A stretch of DNA of 64,000 nucleotides, taken from G965197405 sp965197405. GTDB lineage: Bacteria > Chloroflexota > Dehalococcoidia > Lucifugimonadales > JAGWBF01. A program made the position numbers and the translations under genes. Under the pieces are notes generated by a model. That model had not been told where the DNA came from. It did no database searches and saw nothing but the letters and a program-made list of their open reading frames with translations. The stretch lies in the NCBI GenBank assembly GCA_965197405.1, contig OZ240206.1, positions 1 through 64,000 on the forward strand, read 5' to 3'. Shown here piece after piece: positions 27,401 to 36,327 of the stretch (within the stretch, counting starts at the first letter, position 1; each line of letters opens with the position of its first letter).

Positions 27401-30400
27401 ATGCCAAAATCCAGAAGGTCCCGCACCGCCGCCGGCAAGTCCCCGGGTAAATCTGTTGAGGCCCTCCGCCACGAGCAGGACACCCGCACCAACATTCCCA
27501 CGGCGGAGTACCAGTCACTGGTCCGGCAGGAAGAGGAGACCCCCATCCGGGTGGCCTACCAGCGGCGCAACCGCGACTTGGACCCCCAACTGGTCTGGCG
27601 GGGGAAGGACGAGCAGGACCTGGACGACCTGGTGGTGAACGTCCCGCCCCTGTACATCCAGGAGAAGGTCCATCCCAAGGCGCTGGTGGACGACTTGCGT
27701 CGCAGTGGTCAGTGGCTAGTGGCTAGTGGTCAGGGTGGTGACCGGTCACCGACCACTGACCACTGGCAACTGGACTTGTTCTCCGACTTCAACGGGCTGC
27801 CCGAGGGCGCAGACCGCACCGAGTTCTACCGGCACGACGGCTACTGGCAGAACCGCATGATTCTCGGCGACAGCCTCCAGGTGATGGCCTCCCTGTCCGA
27901 GCGGGAGGGACTGCAGGGCAAGGTGCAGTGCATCTACATAGACCCGCCCTACGGCATCCGGTTCAACTCCAACTTCCAGTGGTCCACCACCAGCCGCGAC
28001 GTGCGCGACGGGAACCGCGAGCACATCACCCGGGAGCCGGAGCAGGTCAAGGCCTTCCGCGACACCTGGCGCGACGGCATCCACTCCTATCTGACCTACC
28101 TGCGGGACCGCCTCACCGTGGCCCGCGACCTCCTCGCCGACTCCGGCTCCATCTTCGTGCAGATTGGCGACGAGAACGTCCATCGTGTGCGGGCGCTGAT
28201 GGATGAGGTTTTTGGGGAGGATAATTTCTTCTCACAAATGCAGTATCGGGCGCTCTCTCCCTTGGGTTCACAAGGTCTTTCTAATGTGTACGATTACATC
28301 CTTTGGTTCTGCAAGAATAAGGATGCGGTGAAGTATAGAAATTTACTGATAGACCGTCCGATGGAGGATGAACCCGAATTTACATATCTCGATGACGGGT
28401 CCGGGCATTATACGAAGCTCAAGCAGGCTCCCATCAAGTCTAAAGGGGTGTTCAAGCGTTCTGTCCTGATTTCGTCTGGATATACGCCAACTTGCATTTA
28501 TGACTTTGAGTTTCAAGGCAAGGTTGTACGTCCAAGTGGCCGAAAAAGCTGGAGAACCAATAAAATTGGCATGGCGAGATTAATCGGGTCAAATAGGCTG
28601 GTTAACCTAGGTGTATCTACGTACTTTCGCCAGTACTTTGACGATTCTCCAGTGCGGAGAATGGAAAATACGTGGACGGATACTGCGGCTGGGTTTTCTG
28701 ACACTAAGGTATACGTCGTACAAACCAACGACAAAATAATCACTCGCTGCATCCTGATGACCACCGACCCCGGCGACCTGGTCCTGGACCCCACCTGCGG
28801 CTCCGGCACCACCGCCTACGTCGCCGAGCAGTGGGGGCGGCGGTGGATTACCATAGACACCTCCCGCGTCGCCTTGGCGCTGGCCCGCGCCCGCATCATG
28901 GGCGCCCGCTACCCCTACTACCTGCTTGCCGATAGCAAGGAAGGCCAGTCGAAGGAAGCCGAAGTCTCCCGCCGCGCCCCCTCGGACATGCCCACCTACG
29001 GCAACCTCCGGCAGGGGTTTGTCTACGAGCGGGTTCCCCACATCACCCTGCGGGCCATCGCCAACAACGCCGAGATAGACGTGATTTGGGAAAAGTATGA
29101 GGAGGAGCTGGCCCCGCTGCGGCGGGAGTTATCAGTGGCTAGTGGACAGTGGTCAGGGGCCAGTGGAGAGGGGATAGTGGATAGCGGGGAAACCGCGAAC
29201 TATTCACCATCCACTACCCACTCTCCACTCCAAGAGTGGGAGATTCCCCGGGAGAGGCCGGACCACTGGCCACCGGCCACCCAGCCACTGCTCACTAACT
29301 TCTGGGACCTGCGCATAGCCCGCCAGAAGGAGATTGACGCCTCCATCGCCGCCAAGGCCGACTACGAGTACCTGTACGGCAAGCCCTACGAGGACCGCGG
29401 CAAGGTGCGTGTCGCCGGCCCTTTCACCGTGGAGAGCATCTCGCCCCACCGGGTGCTGGGCGTGGACGAGAACGGCGACGTGATAGACGGCATCGCCGAG
29501 ACCAGGGACGGCTACGGCACAGGGTACGACTTCGGCAAGGTCGTCCTGGAAAACCTGCAACGCTCCGGCGTCCAGCAGGCCCACAAAGAGGACCGGATAA
29601 AGTTCACCTCCCTGACCGCCCGGCCTGGGCGATTTGTCTGCGCCGAGGGCCGCTATGAGTGGCCTGTGGCTAGTGGTCAGTGGTCAGAGTCCGGGGGGCT
29701 GGACACTGACCACCGGCCACCGACCACTGAAAAACGGGCGGCGATTTTCATCGGGCCGGAGTTCGGCACCGTCTCCCGTCCCGACCTGGTGGAGGCGGCC
29801 CGGGAGGCCGCCGAGTGCGGGTTCGACGTGCTCATCGCCTGCGCCTTCAACTACGATGCCCACACCACCGAGTTCGAGAGCCTGGGCCGCATCCCGGTGC
29901 TGAAGGCCCGTATGAACGCCGACCTGCACATGGCCGGGGAGCTGAAGAACACGGGGAACGGCAACCTGTTCGTGATCTTCGGCGAGCCGGATATTTCAGT
30001 GGCTAGTGGTCAGTGGCTAGTGGCTAGAAATGGGGGGATGGTGGTCAATTATGAGCACGTTAAAGAGCTATCAGGACTTGGAAGTCTGGAAGAAATCAAT
30101 CGAGTTGGCAGAGATGGTCTATCGAGTCTCTGCCAAGTTTCCGGAGGAAGAGAGGTTCGGGATAACCAGCCAAATACGACGGGCGGCGGTGTCGGTAGCG
30201 GCGAACATCGCGGAGGGGGCGGAGCGCCACGGGACGGGGGAGTTTCTCCAATTCTTGGGGATAGCGAGCGGGTCGCTGGCGGAGACGGAGACCTTTCTGA
30301 TTCTGGCGCAGCGGTTGAGACTGACCACGGAAGACCAGGCCAAGCCCCTAATGCTACAAGCTTCGGAGGTCGGACGGATGCTCAACGGGCTAAAACGCTC

Positions 30401-30787
30401 CTTGCGCTCCAGGGCCTCACCAAGGCACACTTCCCCCTAACACTGACCACTAACCACTGGTCACAGGTCACTGTCCACGGCGTGGACGTGTTCCACCCCA
30501 ACACCGGAGAGGTACGCAGCGACGGCCCCGACGGCATCGCCTGCTGGTTCATAGACACGGACTACAACCAGGAGAGCTTCTTCGTCCGCCACGCCTACTT
30601 CCTGGGCGCCAACGACCCGTACAAGTCCCTGAAGACCACCCTCAAAGCCGAGATTGACGAGGACGCCTGGGCCACCCTGAACAGCGCCACCTCCCGCCCC
30701 TTCCCCAAGCCCGAGTCGGGCCGCATAGCCGTGAAGGTAATCAACCACCTGGGTGACGAGGTGATGAAGGTGTTCCGGGTGGGGTGA
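27401..30787 (+). CDS. mod: Type III-like DNA methyltransferase (Mod) carrying four in-frame palindromic inserts
   Basis: The ATG at 27401 follows AGGAGG 7 nt upstream and gives a 1128-residue product. Motif order is that of beta-class N6-adenine/N4-cytosine methylases: motif IV CIYIDPPYG (about 180), a recognition region (about 270-450), then motif I LDPTCGSGTT (about 462) and the C-terminal part ending GRIAVKVINHLGDEVMKVFR. The segment 28206-28745 is much AT-richer than its surroundings and corresponds to the target-recognition domain. At 27702-27768, 29131-29230, 29657-29733 and 29996-30478 palindromic sequence is inserted without breaking the frame, adding peptides such as SGQWLVASGQ. The last insert holds a four-helix-bundle gene in another frame. 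It pairs with res upstream. Confidence 0.85.
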   Translation: MPKSRRSRTAAGKSPGKSVEALRHEQDTRTNIPTAEYQSLVRQEEETPIRVAYQRRNRDLDPQLVWRGKDEQDLDDLVVNVPPLYIQEKVHPKALVDDLRRSGQWLVASGQGGDRSPTTDHWQLDLFSDFNGLPEGADRTEFYRHDGYWQNRMILGDSLQVMASLSEREGLQGKVQCIYIDPPYGIRFNSNFQWSTTSRDVRDGNREHITREPEQVKAFRDTWRDGIHSYLTYLRDRLTVARDLLADSGSIFVQIGDENVHRVRALMDEVFGEDNFFSQMQYRALSPLGSQGLSNVYDYILWFCKNKDAVKYRNLLIDRPMEDEPEFTYLDDGSGHYTKLKQAPIKSKGVFKRSVLISSGYTPTCIYDFEFQGKVVRPSGRKSWRTNKIGMARLIGSNRLVNLGVSTYFRQYFDDSPVRRMENTWTDTAAGFSDTKVYVVQTNDKIITRCILMTTDPGDLVLDPTCGSGTTAYVAEQWGRRWITIDTSRVALALARARIMGARYPYYLLADSKEGQSKEAEVSRRAPSDMPTYGNLRQGFVYERVPHITLRAIANNAEIDVIWEKYEEELAPLRRELSVASGQWSGASGEGIVDSGETANYSPSTTHSPLQEWEIPRERPDHWPPATQPLLTNFWDLRIARQKEIDASIAAKADYEYLYGKPYEDRGKVRVAGPFTVESISPHRVLGVDENGDVIDGIAETRDGYGTGYDFGKVVLENLQRSGVQQAHKEDRIKFTSLTARPGRFVCAEGRYEWPVASGQWSESGGLDTDHRPPTTEKRAAIFIGPEFGTVSRPDLVEAAREAAECGFDVLIACAFNYDAHTTEFESLGRIPVLKARMNADLHMAGELKNTGNGNLFVIFGEPDISVASGQWLVARNGGMVVNYEHVKELSGLGSLEEINRVGRDGLSSLCQVSGGREVRDNQPNTTGGGVGSGEHRGGGGAPRDGGVSPILGDSERVAGGDGDLSDSGAAVETDHGRPGQAPNATSFGGRTDAQRAKTLLALQGLTKAHFPLTLTTNHWSQVTVHGVDVFHPNTGEVRSDGPDGIACWFIDTDYNQESFFVRHAYFLGANDPYKSLKTTLKAEIDEDAWATLNSATSRPFPKPESGRIAVKVINHLGDEVMKVFRVG
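27702..27768. repeat. In-frame palindromic insert 1 in mod
   Basis: The arms AGTGGTCAGTGG (27704-27715) and CCACTGACCACT (27753-27764) are perfect complements, with further 'CTAGTGG' units between. The insert is translated in mod as SGQWLVASGQGGDRSPTTDH and lies between ALVDDLRR and LDLFSDFNGLPEGAD, which are contiguous or nearly so in related methylases as I recall them. Confidence 0.75.
29131..29230. repeat. In-frame palindromic insert 2 in mod
   Basis: The unit starts with the same CAGTGGCTAGTGG motif as the others and contains imperfectly complementary arms (GTGGAGAGGGGATAGTGGAT against ATCCACTACCCACTCTCCAC). Mod remains open through it, giving SVASGQWSGASGEG and later PSTTHSPLQ. Confidence 0.7.
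29657..29733. repeat. In-frame palindromic insert 3 in mod
   Basis: TGTGGCTAGTGGTCAGTGG on the left pairs with CCACCGGCCACCGACCACTG on the right imperfectly. It is translated in mod as PVASGQWSESGG and TDHRPPTTE, between CAEGRYEW and KRAAIFIGPEFGT. Confidence 0.7.
29996..30478 (+). mobile_element. Palindrome-bounded element carrying a four-helix-bundle gene, nested in mod
   Basis: The left arm (AGTGGCTAGTGGTCAGTGG and repeats, 29999-30026) is complementary to the right arm (CACTGACCACTAACCACTGG.., 30441-30474). Between them lies one complete gene (30051-30440). The element interrupts mod between VIFGEPDI and VHGVDVFHPNTGE, yet mod stays open through all 480 or so bases in a different frame. 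The arms are the same motif as the three short inserts in mod, so the short ones look like empty versions of this element. The organisation parallels intervening sequences in 23S rRNA, which are also stem-bounded and encode a four-helix-bundle protein, but here the host is a protein gene. Confidence 0.7.
30051..30440 (+). CDS. Four-helix-bundle protein of the 23S rRNA intervening-sequence (S23/IVP) family
   Basis: The 129-residue product has the family pattern SYQDLEVWKKSIELAEMVY, then FPEEERFGITSQIRRAAVSV followed by AANIAEGA, then FLQFLGIASGSLAETET, and a last helix with RLRLTTEDQAK. The ATG at 30051 is preferred over the upstream in-frame ATG at 30030, which lies next to the palindromic arm. 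The gene lies entirely within mod, in the +1 frame relative to it, so the 390 bases are read in two frames. Family members are linked to rRNA intervening sequences and share their fold with the Avd accessory protein of diversity-generating retroelements. Their function is unknown. Confidence 0.85.
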   Translation: MSTLKSYQDLEVWKKSIELAEMVYRVSAKFPEEERFGITSQIRRAAVSVAANIAEGAERHGTGEFLQFLGIASGSLAETETFLILAQRLRLTTEDQAKPLMLQASEVGRMLNGLKRSLRSRASPRHTSP

Positions 30788-30806
30788 CGAGCTTAGCCAC
30801 CTAATA

Positions 30807-30863
30807 TATAGCAAAATTAGTCATATTATGGTTTTCTTGTAATTCGCCTAATTTTGCTATAGA
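30807..30863 (+). promoter_or_regulatory. Inverted repeat overlapping a probable promoter, likely leaderless transcript
   Basis: TATAGCAAAATTAG (30807-30820) is perfectly complementary to CTAATTTTGCTATA (30848-30861) across a 27-nt AT-rich spacer. The right arm contains TGCTATAGA, an extended -10 element. A start of transcription about 7 nt later would fall at the ATPase ATG (30872), and no Shine-Dalgarno sequence is visible, so the mRNA may be leaderless. The repeat could be an operator covering the promoter. Confidence 0.5.
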
Positions 30864-30871
30864 CTGGCGCT

Positions 30872-32068
30872 ATGGACCCAATACGCAACCCATACGCGCC
30901 AGGGGCGGGAACTCCACCACCCGAACTTGCCGGCCGGGATGAGATCCGTTCTACCGCGCACATCGCATTAGAGCGTACCATAATAGGACGCCCCAGCAAG
31001 AGTCTTTTGATGGTTGGCTTGCGAGGTGTTGGCAAGACCGTGCTGCTGAACCGCATTCGGGAAGACGCCGAGGGCAGGGGTATTTGCGCCCTGCGGATAG
31101 AAGCGCCCGAAGGGCGTTCCCTTCCCTCCATTCTGGCGCCTCAACTGCGCATCGCGTTGCTGAAACTCTCAAACAGAGCGGCCGCCAAACAGTTGGCGCA
31201 ACGTGCACTCAGAGGGCTTGCAGGATTCGTCGGCGCGCTAAAGGTGAAATACCGGGACATCGAGGTCGGTTTAGACTTCGCCTCTGAGCCTGGTTTGGCG
31301 GACAACGGGGACCTGGAAATTGATTTGCAGGAGTTGCTGGAAGTCGTCGGCGAGGCAGCCAAGGCAGATGGGACCTGTGTAGGGATCTTCGTAGACGAGC
31401 TTCAATACGTGAAAGAGGATGAACTGGCGGCGTTGATTACTGCATTGCACCGGACATCTCAGCGGCAACTTCCCGTAGTAATGCTTGGCGCGGGTCTGCC
31501 CCAGGTGCGGGGCCGCATGGGAAAGGCCAAGTCCTACGCGGAGAGGCTTTTCGAGTTCCCTGAAATCGGACCATTGTCCGATAAAGACGCAAGGCTGGCT
31601 ATTGCCAAGCCCGCGTCAGACGAGGGAGTGGAGATAGAGGCAGCCGCTCTGGATGCCATCGTACATCAAACGCGATGCTATCCCTATTTTTTGCAGGAAT
31701 GGGGTAAGCACGTATGGGATGTAGCCGAGGCATCGCCTATCACAGCCTCCAACGTTGAAGTAGCGTCCAAACAGGCCGTAGCCGCTCTCGATGAGAGCTT
31801 TTTTCTCGTCAGGTTTGACAGGCTCACACCGTCGGAAAAGAAGTATGTACGGGCGATGGCCGAGCTTGGGCCGGGGCCTCATCGTTCCGGCGATATTGCC
31901 AATGAGCTGAAGCGCCAAGTAAGCTCTTTGGCCCCGACCAGGAATCAATTGATCACCAAAGGAATGATTTGGAGTCCAAGCCACGGTGATACCGCTTTCA
32001 CGGTCCCAATGTTCGACGAGTTCATGCTGCGTATCATGCCGGGCAACGACTGGCGCCAGCCTGCATAG
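30872..32068 (+). CDS. AAA/STAND-type ATPase, partner of the RelE-helicase gene
   Basis: The 398-residue protein has a Walker A motif VGLRGVGKTVLL (about residue 50), Walker B GIFVDELQYV (about 170), a sensor region VVMLGAGLPQVRG, and a C-terminal winged-helix-like region (KKYVRAMAELGPGPHRSGDIANEL). It belongs to the AAA_16-type 'ATP-binding protein' group common in prokaryotic genomes and defence islands. It is followed after 6 bases by the RelE-helicase gene, so both are one operon under the inverted-repeat promoter just upstream. Its role could be NTP-dependent sensing or remodelling; the exact function is unknown. Confidence 0.75.
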   Translation: MDPIRNPYAPGAGTPPPELAGRDEIRSTAHIALERTIIGRPSKSLLMVGLRGVGKTVLLNRIREDAEGRGICALRIEAPEGRSLPSILAPQLRIALLKLSNRAAAKQLAQRALRGLAGFVGALKVKYRDIEVGLDFASEPGLADNGDLEIDLQELLEVVGEAAKADGTCVGIFVDELQYVKEDELAALITALHRTSQRQLPVVMLGAGLPQVRGRMGKAKSYAERLFEFPEIGPLSDKDARLAIAKPASDEGVEIEAAALDAIVHQTRCYPYFLQEWGKHVWDVAEASPITASNVEVASKQAVAALDESFFLVRFDRLTPSEKKYVRAMAELGPGPHRSGDIANELKRQVSSLAPTRNQLITKGMIWSPSHGDTAFTVPMFDEFMLRIMPGNDWRQPA

Positions 32069-32331
32069 CGACCGATGCAATTTCGCATAGCCGACACATT
32101 CACAGCCAGCCTGGCGCGCCTCCCCAACGAGCAGCAAAAGGCAGCCAAGACCACAGCCTTTGACTTGCAGCTCAATCCTGCACAGCCGGGCCATAGCTTG
32201 CACCGGGTCACCAGCGCGAAAGACCCCAGCTTTTGGTCGGTCCGCGTCAACCTGGACTTTCGAATTATCGTGCACCGAGCAGGCGACGGCATGACGTTGT
32301 GCTACGTTGGCCGCCACGATGAAGCCTATAA

Positions 32332-33301
32332 GAGCCTATCCTAAAAACCGGTGAAACCCGCTGAGTAGTGAATGAGGAAGGAGGCAGAGGAGCGGCTAAA
32401 CTTGGGGAATGACGAAAGCGAAAGAACCCAAGCCGCCTCGACCACCCCGCGCCGGCCCAGCCTCTCCGACCAACCCCACCACCGGCTCCTTCCAAGTATC
32501 CGACGAACTGTGGGAGGCACTGGCTCCACTCCTTCCCCAGCGGGTGAATACCCATCCCTTGGGCGGAGGCCGCCCCCGGGTCCCGGACCGGACCTGCGCC
32601 AACGGTATCTTCTACGTGCTTCGCACCGGTTGCCAGTGGAAGTCCTTGGATGCCACCGGCATTTGCTCCGGCTCCACCGCCCACCTGCGCTTTCAGGAAT
32701 GGGCCGCCGCCGGGGTGTTCCTGGAGCTATGGCGGACCGGGCTGGAACGCTATGACGAATTGAAGGGTTTGGACTGGAGCTGGCTGAGCATGGACGGGGC
32801 CTTGACCAAATCCCCCTTGGGCGGGGGGGAAAACCGGTCCCAACCCCACGGACCGGGGTAAGAGCGGGGTCAAACGCAGTCTCTTGACCGAATCCGGGGG
32901 CATTCCGGTGGGGCTGGCAGTGGACGGGGCCAACCGCCACGATATGAAGCTGGTGCGGGCCACGGTGGACAGCCTCCCCGTGCCACGCCCCGCGCCCAGC
33001 CCGGAGCATCCCCAGGGTCTGTGCTTGGACAAGGGCTACGACTTTGATGAGGTGCGCCGGACCGTGGACGAGTTTGGCTTCACGGCCCACATACGCAGCC
33101 GTGGGGAAGAGGCTCAGGCCATCAAGAAAGAGGCCGGCTTCAAAGCCCGGCGCTGGGTGGTGGAACGCACCCACAGCTGGATGAACCGCTTCCGGCGCAT
33201 TTTGGTCCGCTGGGACAAGTCTCCCACCAACTACATAGCCTTTCTTCATTTCGCCTGTGCCCTTATCGCTCTCAGAGCCGCCGGGTTATTAGGATAGGCT
33301 C
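32332..33301 (+). mobile_element. IS5-family insertion sequence (element A, copy 2)
   Basis: This is a nearly identical, inverted copy of the element at 7178-8147 (970 bp, ends GAGCCTATCCTAA). Left target base triplet TAA (32329-32331), right TTA (33302-33304). Its right end directly joins element B. It interrupts the RelE-helicase fusion gene. Confidence 0.85.
32409..33297 (+). CDS. IS5-family transposase (element A, copy 2), two frames
   Basis: The product is as in copy 1: the N-terminal frame 32409-32861 and the C-terminal frame 32884-33297, joined by a shift at the G/A run near 32820-32836. Differences from copy 1 are few (for example FQEWAAAGVF instead of FQEWTAAGVF), so both copies may be active or recently so. 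The shared frame break supports programmed frameshifting. Confidence 0.8.
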
Positions 33302-33304
33302 TTA

Positions 33305-34219
33305 GAAACTATCTCAAAATAGGATTGGTCTGAAAGGGAGAAAACGTAGGGGGTTCGGTTAAGATAGGGGAAACGCATGTGGTGGTGGATGATGGGAAAG
33401 AGCGAGACTCTGCCAACGATATGGGAAATATCCGATGGCCTGTGGGAGCGAATCGAACCCGTGATTTTGGAGTTGGACCCGCCCAAGGCGAAGGGGCGCA
33501 AAAGGGTGGACCAGCGCAAGATGCTGGAAGGGGTCATCTTCCGTATGCGCAGTTCCTGCCAATGGAACCACTTGCCCAAGGAACTGGGGGATGACAGCAC
33601 CATCCACCGGACCTTCCAGCGTTGGGTAGAGCGTGGGGTACTGGATGGCATCTGGGCTGCCTTGATCGAAGAATGCCAGGAATTGGACGGCGTAAACTGG
33701 GAATGGCAGTCGGCCGATTGCTCCATGGGAAAAGCGCGTTTTGGGGGGGCGCCATTGGACGCAATCCCACGGACCGGGGCAAGGCTGGGAGCAAGAAGAG
33801 CATCCTGGTCGACGCGGCCGGCGGGCCACTGAGCGTGGTGGTGGCCGGAGCCAATGTCCACGATACGAAACTCCTTAGGCCGACGCTGGAGAGCATAGTG
33901 GTGGACCGGCCGGAAGGGGTCCAAAACCTGTGCCTGGACAAGGGGTATGACAATCCCACCGGCCACGTGACCGTCGCCGACGCCGGATACCAGCCTCATA
34001 TCCGGCGTATTGGCGAAGAGAAATTGGACCAATCGGGCGAGAAAACCCACCCGGCCCGGCGGTGGGTGGTGGAACGCACCCTGGGCTGGCTGTCCAAGTG
34101 CCGGGCGATACTGGTGCGCTACGATAAGAAGCCCACCAATTACCTGGGCCTGCTTCAATTGGCTTGCGCCCTTATCTGGTACCGCCGCCTATGGAGCCTC
34201 GCTAATTTGAGATAGTTAC
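33305..34219 (+). mobile_element. IS5-family insertion sequence (element B)
   Basis: Ends GAAACTATCTCAAA and TTTGAGATAGTTAC are near-perfect inverted repeats. The flanking triplets are TTA (33302-33304, shared with element A) and TAA (34220-34222). It is 915 bp, with one transposase over two frames. Together with element A it forms a two-IS block of 1888 bases inside the RelE-helicase gene. Confidence 0.8.
33377..34215 (+). CDS. IS5-family transposase (element B), two frames
   Basis: The first frame (33377-33832) has the N-terminal region (IWEISDGLWERIEPVILELD; FQRWVERGVLDGIWAALIEEC; catalytic Asp in WQSADCSMGKARFGG). The second frame (from about 33750 to 34215) has IGRNPTDRGKAGSKKSIL, the Asp in LCLDKGYDNPTGHV and the Glu region RRWVVERTLGWLSKCRAILVRYDKK. 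The switch is at TTTT followed by seven G (33739-33749), again a -1 shift. The repaired protein is about 280 residues, a DDE transposase of the same subgroup as element A. Confidence 0.8.
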
Positions 34220-36035
34220 TAAGTGGGCCGAACGCAGGAAGCTGGAGACCCACCCTACTACCGGCGCGGCCCAACTGGTAGAGCTTCGGGAAGTTGTCCA
34301 GGAGGTTCCTGTTCCGGTTTATGTAGAGACCGAGGTAAAAGCGCCGCGAAAGCCTTCTCTCTTCACCCACATGCCGGACGAACAACTGCTGAGTTATGGC
34401 ATACCGATCGAATGGCTGGAGACTGTGCGGGCCGCCAACGAGGACAGTGTGCTGGACCTGGCTGACCACCTGCCGACAGAGGCGGCAGAGGCGCTGCTGG
34501 AACTCGCCGTGGGAAAGATACCGCAGCCGTCCCTTCCCGCGCCTTCCGGTGCCGACCCCTTCGCCCACCCCGACGCGCTGCGCCGTTTCCGCGTCATGCG
34601 GAACGTCGAAGAGTTGGAAGAGGCCCTGGAATATCCCTGGGAGAAATGGACCATCTTCCTCCATCCGGCCCAACTGGGCCTGGTGGAACGAAACTACAAC
34701 GGTCCGGCCAGGGTTTCCGGCTCCGCCGGCACCGGAAAGACCGTCGTGGCCCTCCACCGGGCCGCATTCCTAGCCAAGTCCAAGCAGGACACCCGCATCT
34801 TGCTCACCACCTTCTCCGACGCACTGGCGAATCTGTTGAGGACTAAGCTGCAACTTCTGGTCCATCAAGAGTTGCATCCCGGCGACAGAATCGTGGTTAA
34901 TTCGCTGGATGCGGTGGGCCTCAGCCTCTACGAGGCTAGGTTTGGCCCGCCGGTCTTGGCACAGTGCGAGACGATAGAAAACCTCATCGAAGATGCCGTA
35001 GGAATGATGGGGAGCAACTTCTCCTTGACGTTTCTTAAGGCGGAGTGGGAGCGAGTGGTTGACGCTTGGCAGTTGTCTACGTGGGAAGACTATCGTGATG
35101 TAGCGCGAATCGGTCGCTACAGAAGATTGTCCGAGACCCAACGAAGGACCCTGTGGCCTGTGTTCGAGCGAGTCAAGTCGGGCTTGCGAGAGCGGGGACT
35201 GGTGACCAAGGCCGAAATGTTCGGTCGATTGACCCGCGAAGTCACACAACAGGGACATCCGCCTTTCAACTGCATTGTGGTTGACGAGGCCCAGGATGTG
35301 AGTGTTGCGCAGTTGAGATTCTTGGCCGCCATTGCGGGAGGCCGACCAAACGGACTCTTTTTTGCCGGTGACTTGGGACAGCGTATCTTCCAGCAACCTT
35401 TCTCCTGGAAGGAGCTTGGAGTTGACGTGCGGGGCCGCTCTCAAACCTTGCGCATAAACTACCGCACCTCACATCAAATCAGAACACACGCAGACCATCT
35501 CTTGGATCCTGAAATCTCCGACGTTGACGGTAATTTGGAGGAACGGAATGGCACAGTCTCGGTGTTCAACGGGCCAAAGCCCTCCATTCAAGTCCTGGAA
35601 AACGAAGGAGGTGAATCTATCAAAGTTAGCGAATGGCTGACTGCTAGAATTTCTGAGGGCCTCCAGCCCAACGAAATTAGCATATTCGTACGCTCAACGG
35701 ACCAGGTCGCCCGGGCTGTAGAAGCCGTTCAGCAAACCGACATACCCTACGCCGTGCTTGACGAAGACATGGACACGCAGGAAGGACGTTTGACGGTCGG
35801 CACTATGCACCTGGCCAAGGGCCTTGAGTTCCGCGCCGTGGTGGTAATGGCCTGCGACTCGGAGGTAATCCCCCTTCAGTCCCGCGTAGAATCCATTGCG
35901 GACGAGGCGGACTTGGAAGAGGTTTACAACACGGAACGAGACCTGCTTTACGTGGCCTGCACCCGTGCCCGCGACCACCTACTGGTGACCGGGGTCGAGC
36001 CGGCTTCGGAGTTCCTAGACGATCTACGTATGTAA

Positions 36036-36327
36036 ACGGTTCTTATACACGCTCACCTTGTGCCCGAAGCTATTTCAATGGGTCGAAGTCTCTGGAAATA
36101 TAGCGATAGTTCCGTAGCCTGCTGCCTACAAAATTTCCCTACGGATCAGGCACTGCCCAACCGTACCTACTTTCCCAATTCTGCCGCTTGGCTGCTCCGC
36201 CAGATCATAACCCTTAGACGCATGTGTTCTGGCCTCGCCCGGCGCGTTTCCGGCCCGCCAAGGACCTGTACCGGCTGTGCCGATGGCGTTCCCTCAGCGG
36301 GAGTTCTTTTTCCTTCGACGGTGCTTG
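36036..36327. other. Gap between the helicase end and the viperin remnant
   Basis: About 290 bases separate two convergent gene ends. I find no coding frame with family likeness and no obvious terminator hairpin. Confidence 0.35.

Larger units (their letters stand above)
32075..36035 (+). pseudogene. RelE-like/UvrD-type helicase fusion gene, split by two tandem IS5 elements
   Basis: The first part (32075-32331) encodes a RelE/ParE-like domain (FRIADTFTASLARLP; FWSVRVNLDFRIIVHR; LCYVGRHDEAY). The second (34223-36035) continues KWAERRKLETHPTTGAAQLV, a linker, and a superfamily 1 helicase with Walker A GSAGTGKTVVALHR, the Walker B segment IVVDEAQDVSVAQLRF, QTLRINYRTSHQIR and the C-terminal VGTMHLAKGLEFRAVVV and LLYVACTRARDHLLV. 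Removing 32332-34222 (both IS elements plus one TAA) joins GCC-TAT-AAG-TGG in frame and gives a 689-residue protein, so the lesion is only the insertion. From 34371 the helicase part could still be translated alone. Such RelE-helicase fusions are known in bacterial genomes; their role is unclear, possibly DNA or RNA repair or defence. Confidence 0.8.
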
